64,000 nt of DNA from Bog-752 sp963799395 (GTDB lineage Bacteria; Actinomycetota; Thermoleophilia; UBA2241), in assembly GCA_963799395.1 (NCBI GenBank), contig CAWCWZ010000013.1:9721-73720 (forward strand), in the 5' to 3' direction. The notes under the pieces were generated by a model, which did not search any database, was not told the origin of the DNA, and saw only the letters and a list, made by a program, of their open reading frames with translations. Made by a program: the position numbers and the translations under genes. This document shows positions 1 through 9,651 of the stretch, one piece after another; position 1 is the first letter of the stretch, and each line of letters begins with the position of its first letter.

Positions 1-111
1 TACTCAGGCCGGCGGGACTGGGAGTTCGTGCCGGAGACCCTGGCCAAGACGGTGGTCGTCCGCGTCAGCCTGGACTCGCTCACGGGCAAGCGTTCGCCGG
101 CCGTCGCCTGA
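1..111 (+). CDS. 3' end of an unrecognised gene, cut by window edge
   Basis: The first frame is open from base 1 to a TGA at 109-111 and gives 36 residues ending in SLTGKRSPAVA. Nothing in this short tail names a family. It runs toward, and converges with, the FAD oxidoreductase gene that ends 27 bases further on. The codon choice is as GC-rich as the neighbours, so it is probably a genuine gene end rather than a chance frame. Confidence 0.45.
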   Translation, partial: YSGRRDWEFVPETLAKTVVVRVSLDSLTGKRSPAVA

Positions 112-138
112 CGACGACGGCCGGCGCCCGGCGGCCGG

Positions 139-1447
139 CTAGCTCCGGCCGCCCACCACTTCCGAGGCGAGACCACCGGTGACCTCGCCCGGCAGGCCGA
201 GCTCCATGCCCTGCCTGAGCAGTTCGCGCTGGATCTCGGTCGACGTCGAGGTCGCGCGGTGACACCCCGTTGCGCACGGCGAGCGCGGCCGCGGTGCCGG
301 CCGCCTGACCGGTCGCAAAGCACACGGGGATCAGGCGCAGCTGGACCATGGCGTCGGCCTCGGCCGACAGGCAGCGCCCGGCAAACAGGAGACCGTCTAC
401 GTCGCGCGGCACGAGCGACCGGTAGGGAATGCGCATCTTGCGGCCCGAGTAGGGCTTGGCCACCGTGTCGGGGAACCGCGTCGAGAGCACTTCCTTAAGC
501 GTGGGCGAGATGAGTCCGGTGATCCGCCGCGTACCGCGCACACCCACCTGGGTCGCGGTGCACTCGATGCGCGCCCGCTCGAAGCCGTCGAGCCGCTCCC
601 TGAGGAACGCGACCAGCTTCATGGTGTGCTGCCTGGTCACGATCTCGGCTCTCGTCAAGTCGTCCGGGTCGACGCCGTCGACCCCGAACAGGCTGCCGGA
701 CCACAGGTTGATCTGGCCCGGGTAGCACAGCTCGGCGGCGAACACGCCGGGGGCGAACTCCTTCGAGTGCACCTCCAGATCGAACGAGAACTCTCCGGCC
801 GCGACGGCATCTTCGACCAGCGTCCTCAGGCAGCCCCAGCTACCGAGCTGCGCAAGTGCGCGCTCGGTGTCGACGCCGACCACGGTCGACATGAGGGTCA
901 CCGGGAGGGGCCTCTCGTCGACCTCGAAGGCGGCGCCGGCGACGGCGGCGAGATCGCCGTCGCCGGTCGCGTCGATCACGAGACCAGCGCGGATCGCCGA
1001 CCTGCCGGCCGTGTTCTCGACGATCACGCCGGTGACCCGGTCGCCGTCACCGATGCTGCCCACGACGCCGGAGTGAAGCAGAAGTCTGGCCCCCGAGTCG
1101 AGCAGCAGCGTGAGCAGCTCGAACTTGAGGATCTCCGGGTCGACGGCGATCAGGCCCTCGACGGCCGGGTCGTCGCCGAGGTTCGCGCACTCCTGGTAGG
1201 TCCGCGCCTCCTCGAGCCTGCGCCGGACCTCGGCATTGATGCCGTTGTCGAGCGGCGGCACCGTGATCACGAGACCGCCCGTCGCCAGGCCTCCGAGATA
1301 GCCGTAGCGCTCCAGGAGGATCACGTTGGCGCCGCAGCGCGCGGCGCAGACGGCGGCGGCGACGCCGGCGACGCCGCCGCCGCAGACGACCACGTCGACC
1401 TCGTCGTACACCGGGATCGTGCGCGTATCCTCGGTCACCACATCCAT
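139..1447 (-). CDS. FAD-dependent oxidoreductase (FAD_oxidored type), one frameshift near the 3' end
   Basis: Flavoprotein of the FAD_oxidored family, probably cytosolic. The N-terminus has the dinucleotide-binding loop GGGVAG (residues 23-28) and the Glu at the end of the second strand followed by RYGYLGG, typical of this family. Further on is a second nucleotide-binding motif, LVIDATGDGDLAA. The frame is intact to about position 245, where one base must be removed to continue into the conserved tail and reach a TAG at 139-141; the uncorrected frame runs on to about base 80. Corrected length is about 436 residues, normal for the family. It lies 55 bases downstream of an old-yellow-enzyme homologue, so the two may form a redox pair. 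The substrate cannot be told. Confidence 0.8.
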
Positions 1448-1502
1448 GATGGTCGGCCCCCTCCCAGCCGCTGCCGCGGTGCACTGTCGCCTCGGTCGTG
1501 TG

Positions 1503-2943
1503 TCATGCCGAATCCCGCGCCTGTTTCACGGCGCTCTTCAGCCGCTCGTACTCCGGCAGATCGCGGTAGAAGCGGTCCAGCGGATAGCAGCCCGACACGG
1601 CGCCGAACCCCGGAGCGATGTCGCACCAGCTGCAGGCATTGCAGAGGAGCTTCGGCTGCAGCGGCCGGCCCTCGATGATATCGGCCACGATGTCGGGGTA
1701 GCTCAGGGCCATGCGGCCGATGCCGATCGTGTCGGCCCAGCCCTGCGTCACGGCCGCCTGCGCGACGTTCGGCAGCCAGCGCTGCAGGTAGGAGTAGCCG
1801 CTGCCTATGTGTACGAATCCCGGCCGCGCCCGCTTGAGCTCGGCCACCACCGACACGAGCCGGGCGACGCCGATCAGGGGATCTTCGGGCGGCCAGTGTG
1901 GCGCCACGGGCAACGAGACATACGGCTCCATGACGTGCGAGTTGTACTCGGCGCCGCCCGAGACCGACACGAGCTCGATGCCGAGCTCGGCCAGGAGGTC
2001 GAGAAAGGCGAGCGGTTCGGCAAGGTCGGTGCCGAGGCCCGTCCCGTCGCCGCCGAACGCATAGGGGTAGCTCCGTCCCGCCGGTCCGGGCCGGCCGCGG
2101 ACGGTCGTCGTCACCGTCCTCGAAGGGCACGAAGTCGACGGCGCTGAAGCGCACCGCGATCTCAAGGCCGGGCGCCTCGGCGCGGATGCCCGGCCACGAC
2201 GTCTCGCAGGAAGCGGGTCCGGTTCTCGAAGCTGCCGCCGTACGGCCCTGGCCGGTCGACCGCGCTCAGGAACTCGTGTCCCAGGTAGCCGTGGCAGTGC
2301 TTGACATCGACGAAGTCGAAGCCCGCCCGCTGGGCGAGCTTCGCCGCCTGGACGAAGTCGGCGATGACCCGCTCGATCTCGCCGTCGGTCATGATCGCGC
2401 CGTCGGACTCGGCGTCGTACCGCGCGTCGAGAAGGGGATGATGGTAGAGCGTGCGGGGTTCCGGGCGAGCCCATGTCGTGCGGGTGTCGCCACGCGGCCG
2501 GAGTGCGTGAGCTGGACGCCGACGTAGCAGGTCGTCGACCGTTACGAGAAATGCTCGGCGTGAGTGGCAACGAGCAGGTCGCGCAGGGCGGCGATGTCGG
2601 CCAGGGTCTCCTCGAGCATGATGAGCTGGCTCGGGCTGCCGCGCCCCTCGGGGCACACGGCGATCGCCTCGGCCCCGAAGATCAGCTTGGCGCCGCTCAG
2701 CCCCCAGCGCTGCCAGCGGCGGCGCGTGAGGTCGGTGGGCCTGCCGTCGGCCGTACAGTCCCAGCCCTCCATCGGCAGGATGGCGAAGCGGTTGCCGATC
2801 GTCCGGCCGTGCAGGGTCAGCGGCTGGGCCAGCGGCGAATCCGGACCGGACCGCACCTCGTAGTCGAACGGCAGCTCGATATCGAGCGACTCGAAGTAGC
2901 GCAGCAGCGACTCTGCATCCTGTATGCGACCGATGTTGCGCAT
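1503..2943 (-). CDS. NADH:flavin oxidoreductase, old yellow enzyme family, with at least three frameshifts
   Basis: The old-yellow-enzyme barrel is spread over three frames: the N-terminus (NRFAILPMEGWDC, the FMN-binding start) at about 2545-2943, the middle (AGFDFVDVKHCHGYLGHEFL) at about 2195-2530, and the C-terminus (VSVSGGAEYNS, then TIGIGRMALSYPD) at 1503-2070. The switches fall near 2545, 2195 and 2070, with a short stretch in another frame between the last two. HCHGYL holds the substrate-binding His pair. Near the end CNACSWC plus a later Cys resembles the [4Fe-4S] site of 2,4-dienoyl-CoA reductase-like members. Read through, the protein has about 480 residues. The gene is either a pseudogene or, more likely, damaged by sequence errors. 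Confidence 0.75.
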
Positions 2944-3042
2944 GGGCGTCTCTCATCCTCCTTCGCACGGCGAGAATTTCAAGGCTGCAGCGGGGGCGGA
3001 GCGGACGCTCCGCCCCCGCCGGTCACTTCTGCCTATCGGGCT

Positions 3043-4533
3043 CTACTCGTCGGCGAGGATGGAACCCACCTGGTCACCGAGCGTTTTGTCGCGAGCGTTC
3101 AGCCACAGCGCGTAGACCAGCCCTATCACGATCACGGCCAGCGTGACGTAGGGGAACCAGCTGTAGGGGCTGGGCTGACCGGGCTTGATCAGCTGCTACA
3201 TCGGGTAGGCGATGCAGGCCATGCCGAGGACCGGGACGATCACGTGCTTCACGACGTTGAACTGGTCGCGGAAGTACTTGAGGTAGAAGCGCGGCAGCGA
3301 CGCCAGCGCGACGAAGTACACCGCGATGATCATGGTCGTACCGAGCGTCGACGTCTCGGCGAACATCTGGAGCGGCGTCTCGTGCCGCCACAGGCACCAC
3401 CCGAACACGAGGACGAAGGCGACGCAGAGGAAGCCCAGCGTGGCGTGGACGGGCGTCCGGTGCTTGGGAGACACGTAGCCGAGCCACGAGGGCAGCAGGC
3501 CTTCGCGCCCCGCGCTGAACATGATGCGCGTCTGAGAGTTCGCGGCGGCCATCCAGCAGCTGATCGTCGAGGTGATCCCCGCCAGGAAGGCGAAGAACGC
3601 CGCACCGAACAGGACGCTCTCGGCGACGGTGATGAACGGGATCGGCGCGGCGGTCAGCGCGGTGAGGTTCTCGTGGAATCCCTCGACGGTCGCATAGGCC
3701 AGGAGCACGTACGTGCCCGTCATGAGCAGGATGCTGGCGAGCAGGGCCTTCGGGATGCTACTGCGTGGGTTGTGGGTCTCTTCTGCCAGTGCGACCGAGT
3801 TCTCCCAGCCCAGGAAGCAGAACACGGCGAGCGGGAAGCCGTAGCCAAGACCCTTGAAGCCGTCGGCGAGGTAGTGCGGGTTGAACGGGTGCAGAGTGAG
3901 GTGACCCGCGTTGTGGATGAGCGCAAGAAGGCTCACGCCCACGATAACCACAAGCTCGAAGACGAAGAACGCCGTGATCCAGCGGGTCGAGATCTTGACG
4001 CCACGGACCATGAGGTAGGCCCCCGCGATGAAGATGGCGATCATGAACAACGGCCAGGTCGACGTCGGGAAGCCGTGGACGTAATGGTTGATGGTGTAAG
4101 CGGTAAACCAGCCCGCGACGGCGATGGCGCCGAGGATCGCGAACAGGAAGCCCGTCATGATGACGATCACGGACGTGATGGCGACCGTCGGGCCCCACGC
4201 CTTGCCGATGTACGAGACAAAGGAGCCCGTCGAAGGGTGCACCTTCGAGAACTGCGCCATGGTGTAGCCCAGGAAGCCGATGGCGACCGCGGCCGCGATA
4301 AAGGTCAACGGCGCGGCAATGCCGGCCGTAAAGGCCAGGTAGCTGAAGGCGAAGTAGAAGCTCATGGCGGGGCCGATGTTCGCCATGGTGGAGCCGGCGA
4401 TGTCGAATGTGCGGAGTTCCTTCATCTTGAGGCGCTGCGGCGCGTGCACACCGGTGGTCGCGGTGTCAGGCACCGGTGGCTGCCCGGCGACCCCCTCCGC
4501 CGCCTCCCGCGTCTTTTCCACTATGTCGGTCAT
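3043..4533 (-). CDS. APC-family amino acid/amine permease with an in-frame UAG at 3196-3198
   Basis: Integral membrane transporter with about 12 hydrophobic segments. The APC signature begins at DIAGSTMANIGPAMSF, with GWENSVALAEET in the middle. Start is an ATG at 4531-4533. The frame meets TAG at 3196-3198 after residue 445 (context AYPM-UAG-QLIKPGQP). It then stays open in the same frame for 49 codons, which encode the family's usual last helix and tail (FPYVTLAVIVIGLVYALW, then SILADE), and ends at a second TAG at 3043-3045. So the full product is about 496 residues. The UAG may be a read error for Tyr or Trp, a real truncation, or a decoded amber in a genome that makes pyrrolysine. It sits between the oxidoreductase genes and a class III aminotransferase, which suggests an amino acid or amine substrate. 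Confidence 0.85.
3196..3198 (-). other. In-frame amber codon inside an APC permease gene
   Basis: On the minus strand the triplet is TAG, preceded by codons for AYPM and followed, with no frame change, by codons for QLIKPGQPSPYSWFPY. The downstream part is conserved in permeases of this type, so translation is expected to continue. Whether it is decoded as Pyl, read through by another tRNA, or a base error cannot be told from the sequence. Confidence 0.6.
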
Positions 4534-4630
4534 CAGGTCCCCCTTGTCCTCTCGACTACTTGCTGACTAAGGTGTCGCTCGTCGCGATCACCGTTCGTGC
4601 TCGCTGCGTCGATCGCCGTGCCCGCCGCAA

Positions 4631-5992
4631 TCACCTGCCTCTAGGCCCCGTTGGCGGCGCGATGGCCGCCACCAGGGGCTTGAGAATGTCGACGATCCTG
4701 TCTGCCTCGGCGATCGTCGTGGTGCAGGGCGGCGCGATCACGATGCGGTTCGAGCCCATCTGCCGCAGGTGCAGGCCCCTCTCGCGGGCCTCGTCCAGCA
4801 GCGGCATGATCGGCCCCACCGGCGGATCGAACATGGCCTTCGTCTTCTTGTCGGCGACGATCTCCATGGCGAGCATGAGGCCGAGGCCGCTGTGGGTGCC
4901 GACGCAGGGCATCGGCATGAACTCGTTCTCGATGCGCTCGACGACGTGGCGGCCCACCGTGGTCGCGTTCTCGGCGATGTGGTCGTTCACGTAGACGTCG
5001 ACGGCGGCGATCGCGGCGGCACAGCCCGCAGGGGAGCCGCTGAAGGTGTACTGGTGCATCAGCGAGACGCCCTCGAGGCCGCTCCAGATCTTGTCGTTGA
5101 AGGCCACCGCGCCCATGGGCACGTAGCCGCCGGTGATGCCTTTCGACATGGCGATGACGTCGGGCACCACGTTCCAGTGATCGATGCAGAACATCGTGCC
5201 GGTCCGGCAGAAGCCGCACATCACCTCGTCGGCGATCATGGCGACGTCGTACCTGGTGCAGATCTCGCGAACCAGTGGCCAGTAGGTGTCGGGCGGCACG
5301 AGAAAGCCCGAGGCGCCCAGTTCGGGCTCGGCGATGAAGGCGGCGATGTTCTCGGGGCCTTCGGATTCGATCACGGTCTCGAGAAAGCGCGCGCAGCGCG
5401 TGTCGCACGAGGGGTACTCCAGGCCGAACGGGCAGCGGTAGCAGTAGTAGGCGGGGATCTTCAGGTAGCCCGGCGCCTCGGGGCCGTAGCCGGCCTGCAT
5501 GGCCGGGATGCCCGTCAGGTTCATGGGCCCGTTGCCCGTGCCGTGGTAGCTCATGTAGAGGCTGATGACCTTGCGCTTGGTGGGCCGGCCGACGGCCGTG
5601 AAGTAGCGCCGCACCAGCCTGATGGCGGCGTCGGTCGATTCGCCGCCGCCTGAGGTGAACCAGAAGTGGTCGAGATCGCCCGGAGTGACCGTCGCGAGCT
5701 TCTGGGCGCACTCGACCATGGGTGTGCTCGAGTGTCCGTAGTACTGCCCGACGTGCTGCAGCTTGTCGAGCTGCGTCTTGACGGCCTCGATGATCTCGCG
5801 CCGGCCGTGACCCAGGTTGGCGCTTACCATCTGCGACGATGCGTCCAGATACTCCTTGCCCTCGGTGTCGCGCAGCACGATCCCCTCGGCGGAGTCGTAG
5901 ATCACGCCGAGCGTCTCGCCGAGCGGGATCTGGGCGTGCAGGATGTGCTCGCGGTCGTACTTGACGAGCTCTTCGGTACGCGCACTGGTCAT
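4631..5992 (-). CDS. Class III pyridoxal-phosphate aminotransferase
   Basis: Intact 453-residue class III (omega) aminotransferase. SGGGESTDAAIRLVRRY (about 114-130) binds the cofactor phosphate, IADEVMCGFCRTG (D255) contacts the pyridine ring, and AMSKGITGGYVPMG contains the Schiff-base lysine K284. A small Cys group (CYRCPFGLEYPSCDTRC, about 184-200) is seen in a subgroup of these enzymes. The gene starts with an ATG at 5990-5992 and ends 97 bases upstream of the APC permease, so both are probably one transcript. Two LacI-like sites lie 73-102 bases upstream. It could deaminate an amino acid or diamine brought in by the permease; the exact substrate is unknown. Confidence 0.9.
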   Translation of the reverse strand: MTSARTEELVKYDREHILHAQIPLGETLGVIYDSAEGIVLRDTEGKEYLDASSQMVSANLGHGRREIIEAVKTQLDKLQHVGQYYGHSSTPMVECAQKLATVTPGDLDHFWFTSGGGESTDAAIRLVRRYFTAVGRPTKRKVISLYMSYHGTGNGPMNLTGIPAMQAGYGPEAPGYLKIPAYYCYRCPFGLEYPSCDTRCARFLETVIESEGPENIAAFIAEPELGASGFLVPPDTYWPLVREICTRYDVAMIADEVMCGFCRTGTMFCIDHWNVVPDVIAMSKGITGGYVPMGAVAFNDKIWSGLEGVSLMHQYTFSGSPAGCAAAIAAVDVYVNDHIAENATTVGRHVVERIENEFMPMPCVGTHSGLGLMLAMEIVADKKTKAMFDPPVGPIMPLLDEARERGLHLRQMGSNRIVIAPPCTTTIAEADRIVDILKPLVAAIAPPTGPRGR

Positions 5993-6064
5993 CGTGTCTG
6001 CGACCCATCCTTTCGAGCGATCATTGCCGGACCGCGAGAGGCCGCGCTCACCTCCCCCTCACGT

Positions 6065-6094
6065 AAAACGATTTATACGGATATAAAACGATTT
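6065..6094. promoter_or_regulatory. Two LacI-type operator-like sites, 20 bp apart
   Basis: The decamer AAAACGATTT, a near-palindrome centred on CG as in LacI/GalR operators, occurs at 6065-6074 and again at 6085-6094, exactly two helical turns apart. The sites are in the only AT-rich stretch between the SDR gene and the aminotransferase gene. A LacI-family regulator is encoded 2.3 kb away. The assignment to that regulator is inference. Confidence 0.5.
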
Positions 6095-6122
6095 CTCCCG
6101 GGCCTGTCAAGGTGTGGCTTTC

Positions 6123-6864
6123 TTAGGAGGAGTAGTCCTGCTCGAGCGGCAGGATCTGGATCTGCGTGGTGTTGACGACCCGCGGCTGGACGAGCGCGTA
6201 GGCGACCGCGTAGGCGATGTGCTCGGGCGAGAGCGCCTCGATCTTCTCGAGGTCGTGCTTGCCCTCGGGCAGGGCGTGGATCATCGGCGTGTCGACAAGG
6301 CCGGGCTCGATCTGGGTGACGCGCACGCCGTAGGCCAGGGCCTCTTTGCGCAGCGCGCCGCCCATGCCGGCGATCGGCCCACTTGCTGGCGATGTACATG
6401 GGCTCGCCGACGTAGGTCACGCGCCCCGAGATCGAAGCCATGATGACGATGTGGCCGTCCTTCTGGGCCTTCATGAAAGGCAGCGTGGCGCGGATGATGT
6501 AGGCCGTGCCCAGCACGTTGGTGTCGATCATGCGCTGCCAGTCGGCCGGGTCGGCGTCGGACATGTTGCCTTCGATGTCGATGCCGGCGTTGGGTACCGT
6601 GAAGTCGATCTTGCCGTACACGTCGACGCAGGTCCTGGCCAGGCGCTCCATGTCCTCGTAGCGGCGCACGTCGCCGGCGAAACCGATGGCCTCGCCGCTG
6701 GCCGCCTTGATCTTCGCGACCACGCGGTCGATGTCGGCCTGCGTGCGGGCGCAGCAGACGACCTGCGCGCCGAGGCCGGCGAGCTCGCAGGCCACGGCCT
6801 CACCGATGCCCTTGCCGGCGCCGGTGACCACCCCGGCCCGACCCGTCAGATCGAACTCAAGCAT
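6123..6864 (-). CDS. Short-chain dehydrogenase/reductase, one frameshift
   Basis: NAD(P)-dependent SDR of about 247 residues when corrected. The cofactor loop TGAGKGIG (residues 14-21), the NAG motif (VPNAGID), the catalytic Ser in MASISGR and the Tyr-x-x-x-Lys motif (YIASK) are all present. One base is gained or lost near 6375, right after YIASKWA; the C-terminal third (VRVTQIEPGLVDTPM) continues in another frame to a TAA at 6123-6125. Start ATG at 6862-6864 follows a GAGGGGAG ribosome site. It sits between the aminotransferase and an aldehyde dehydrogenase, consistent with a catabolic cluster. The substrate is unknown. Confidence 0.85.
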
Positions 6865-6931
6865 CTCCCCTCACTTTCCTGGCCGAGCCAGTCGACTCCG
6901 CCGGGCCGCGCGGCGGCCCGCGATCCGCTGT

Positions 6932-8423
6932 TCAGGAGGCCCCGGCGAAGATCACCGCTTTGAGCTCGGTGAACTCCTCGATGCCGACGTCACCGATCTC
7001 GCGGCCAATGCCGCTCTGCTTGTAGCCGCCCCAGGGCAGCCCCAATGGGGCGCAGGCCCACGTGTTGTTCACGAAGATCGGTGCCGGCGCGCACCGCCTT
7101 GACGTAGCGCTCGGCCTTGACCGCATCGCTCGTCCAGACGCCGGCCGTCAGTCCGAAGACGGTGTTGTTGGCGATGGCGATGGCCTGCTCTTCTGTGTCG
7201 AAGGGGATGACGACGAGCACGGGCCCGAAGATCTCCTCCTGGGCGATGCGCATGCCGTTGTCGACGCCGGTGAAGACCGTGGGCCGGTAGAAGAAACCCT
7301 TGCCCGCGAGGCGCTCGCCGCCGCAGGCCAGGGTCGCGCCCTCGGCGCGGCCGATCGCCACGTAACGCTCGACGGTCTCGAGCTGCTCGCGCGACGAGAG
7401 CGGACTGAGCTCGGAGTCGGGGTCGAGGCCGGGGCCGATGCGCATGACCTCGACGCGAGCGACCACGGCGGCCGCGAAGCTGTCGTGGATGGAGCGCTCG
7501 ACGAGCAACCGCGAGCCGGCACAGCAGGCCTGACCGCAGTTGCCGAAGGCGCTGAAGACGACACCGTCGAGAGCCGCCTTGAGGTCGGCGTCGGCGAACA
7601 CGGTGTTGGGGGCCTTGCCGCCGAGCTCGAGACCGACCTTCTTCACCGTCCTGGCCGCCTGCGTCATGATGTGGCGGCCGACCTCGACGCTGCCGGTCAG
7701 GGTCACCATGTCGACGAGCGGCGAGCTCGCCAGGTAGTCGCCGACGCTGCGGCCGGGGCCGATCACGACCTGAAAGACGCCCTTCGGCAGACCGACCTCG
7801 TCGAAGATGCGGGCCATGCCGAGCGCCGTGAGCGGCGAGATGCTGGCCGGCTTGATGATGACCACATTGCCGGCTGCCAGGGCCGAGGCGAACTTGAACG
7901 AGGCCAGCACCAGCGGGAAGTTCCACGGGCACACGCCGACCACGACGCCGACGGGCTCGCGCACAAGGGCCGTGGGCTCGGTGATCGGCTGGTCGGCGAG
8001 GAAGCGCTCGGCGAGCTCGCCGGCGTAGTCCAGCAGGTCGGCGACGCGGCTGATGTCGCCCCGCCCGTCGGCGAAGAGCTTGCCCATCTCGAGGCTCTCC
8101 CAGCGCGCCATCTCGTCGACGCGCTCGCGCACGAGCGCGGCGGCGGCGCGCAGCACGGCGGCGCGCTCGGCGGCCGGCGTGTGCGGCCAGGGTCCTTCGT
8201 CGAAGGCCCGCCGGGCGGCCCGAACGGCGGCCTCGGCGTCTGCCGTACTGCCGTTGGCGACGCGCGCCACGACCTCTTCGGTGGCCGGGTCGACGATCTC
8301 GAGCAGGCCCTTGTCGCGGGCGTCGACCCACTCCCCGTCGATGTACATCTGAAAGTCGCCCAAGGTGGTCGTGGCCGTGCCGACACCGCCCTTGGCGGCC
8401 TTCCCGTCAGCTTCGCTCTCCAT
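6932..8423 (-). CDS. NAD(P)+-dependent aldehyde dehydrogenase, one frameshift
   Basis: Aldehyde dehydrogenase superfamily, about 497 residues when corrected. VCPWNFP and KPASISPLTAL form the cofactor pocket; the general base is the Glu in LELGGKAP and the nucleophile the Cys in GQACCAGSR (about residue 300). Near 7085 the frame breaks just before the conserved IFVNNTWACAPLGLPWGG; the tail then reads to a TGA at 6932-6934. The ATG at 8421-8423 has a GGAG site eight bases upstream; a GTG six bases earlier is the alternative. The start overlaps the end of the LacI gene. Family members oxidise semialdehydes or sugar-derived aldehydes; beside KDG kinase and KDPG aldolase a sugar-acid or glycolaldehyde substrate is plausible but unproved. 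Confidence 0.85.
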
Positions 8424-9651
8424 GATCACTCTCCGTTTCAGTCTGTCGATACCGGCGGTCGCTCGTTCCTTGAGAGACCACTACCGCGGTGGAGCCGACG
8501 CTCCCGCGGCGCCCGTGGTGGCGACCGGTTCGCTTGGCCGCGCGACTCGGCGGTCCCGTCGAGCCACGCACCACGAGCTCGAACGGCACGTGCTCGCTGA
8601 CGCGCCCGGCAGCGCCCTCACCGGCCTTTAGCAGGTGCCACGCCGGCGAGGCCGAGGTCTCTTGCCGGCACACGGATGGTGGTGAGCGGAGGATCGCAGT
8701 GGGCCGACATGACGACGTCGTCGAAGCCCACCACGCTGACGTCGAGCGGTATGCGGCGGCCGTGCTCGCGCAGCGCCGAGATCGCCCCGAAGGCGACTTC
8801 GTCGGTCGCCGCAGAAGATGCCCGTGAACGGCGCGTCGGCGGCCACGAGACGCGCGATCGCCTGCGAACCCCCCTCGAGCGTGAGCGGCGTCTGGACGAC
8901 AAGCTCGCTCGTCAAGAGGCAGCCGCCGACGCGCATGAGGGCGGCGCCGTAGCCGGTGTAGCGGTCCTGCACCGTCGTCGAGTTCAGTGGACCGCCGAGA
9001 AACGCGATGCGCCGGTGACCGAGTGCGACGAGGTGCGAGACGGCGCATTCGGCCGCCGCCACGTCGTCGACCGCCACGTGGGGGATGTCGAGCTCGTAGC
9101 GGCCGACGGCCACGACCGGCACTCCCTGTTCGCGCATCCGTTGCACGGCTAGCGCGACCGGTAAGGTGGCGGCGGGGTCGCGCAGCTGTCCGCCGATGAG
9201 TACCACGCCGGTCGGTTTCTGGCTGAGCAGCATGGTGAGGTAGGCCTCGAGCTTGCCGGCGTCGCGATCGTCGTTGCCGACGAGGACCACGAGGCCGTCG
9301 GCGACGGCGGCGTCCTGCAGGCCACGCACGACGACGCTGAAGAACGGGTCGGTGATGTCGTGCACGATCGCCCCGACGATCTCGCTGCGGCCGGTGACGA
9401 GGGCGCGGGCGGCGGAGTTGGTGACGTAGTTGAGGGCGTGAGCGGCTTCTTCGACGCGCTGCCGGGCGCGGTCGCTCACTGGATACGTCGAACCCGAGAG
9501 GACACGCGAGGCGGTGCCGGCGAGACGCCGGCGAGACGCGCGACGTCGCGGATCGAGACGCCGTGCTGCCGTCGAGCAGCGGATTGCGGCCCGACCGCGA
9601 CCGGCGGTCGTCGTGCCCGTCCCGCGCCGCCTCGTCGGCCGGACCGGTCAT
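8407..9651 (-). CDS. LacI-family transcriptional regulator, several frameshifts
   Basis: The helix-turn-helix (VSIRDVARLAGVSP) and hinge region (ALNYVTNSAARALVTGRSE) are followed by a periplasmic-binding-type sensor domain (VVAVGRYELDIPHVAVDD, GHRRIAFLGGP, then DVSVVGFDDVVMS). The parts lie in different frames, with switches near 9525-9560, 8815 and 8640. The C-terminal ELVVRGSTGPP is typical for the family. The ATG at 9649-9651 overlaps the TGA of the KDG kinase gene, and the end overlaps the aldehyde dehydrogenase start, so the regulator is part of the operon it probably controls. Likely ligand is a sugar acid or sugar phosphate. Confidence 0.8.
   Translation of the reverse strand: MTGPADEAARDGHDDRRSRSGRNPLLDGSTASRSATSRVSPASRRHRLACPLGFDVSSERPRPAARRRSRSRPQLRHQLRRPRPRHRPQRDRRGDRARHHRPVLQRRRAWPAGRRRRRRPRGPRRQRRSRRRQARGLPHHAAQPETDRRGTHRRTAARPRRHLTGRASRATDARTGSAGRGRRPLRARHPPRGGRRRGGGRMRRLAPRRTRSPAHRVSRRSTELDDGAGPLHRLRRRPHARRRLPLDERACRPDAAHARGGFAGDRASRGRRRAVHGHLLRRPTKSPSGRSRRCASTAAAYRSTSAWWASTTSSCRPTAILRSPPSVCRQETSASPAWHLLKAGEGAAGRVSEHVPFELVVRGSTGPPSRAAKRTGRHHGRRGSVGSTAVVVSQGTSDRRYRQTETESDHGERS

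Noticed and set aside
2473..4566. Long plus-strand frame of 697 codons
   Set aside because: It is antisense to the OYE and APC genes, is rich in Arg, Gly, Asp and His, and has no domain. High GC produces such shadows.
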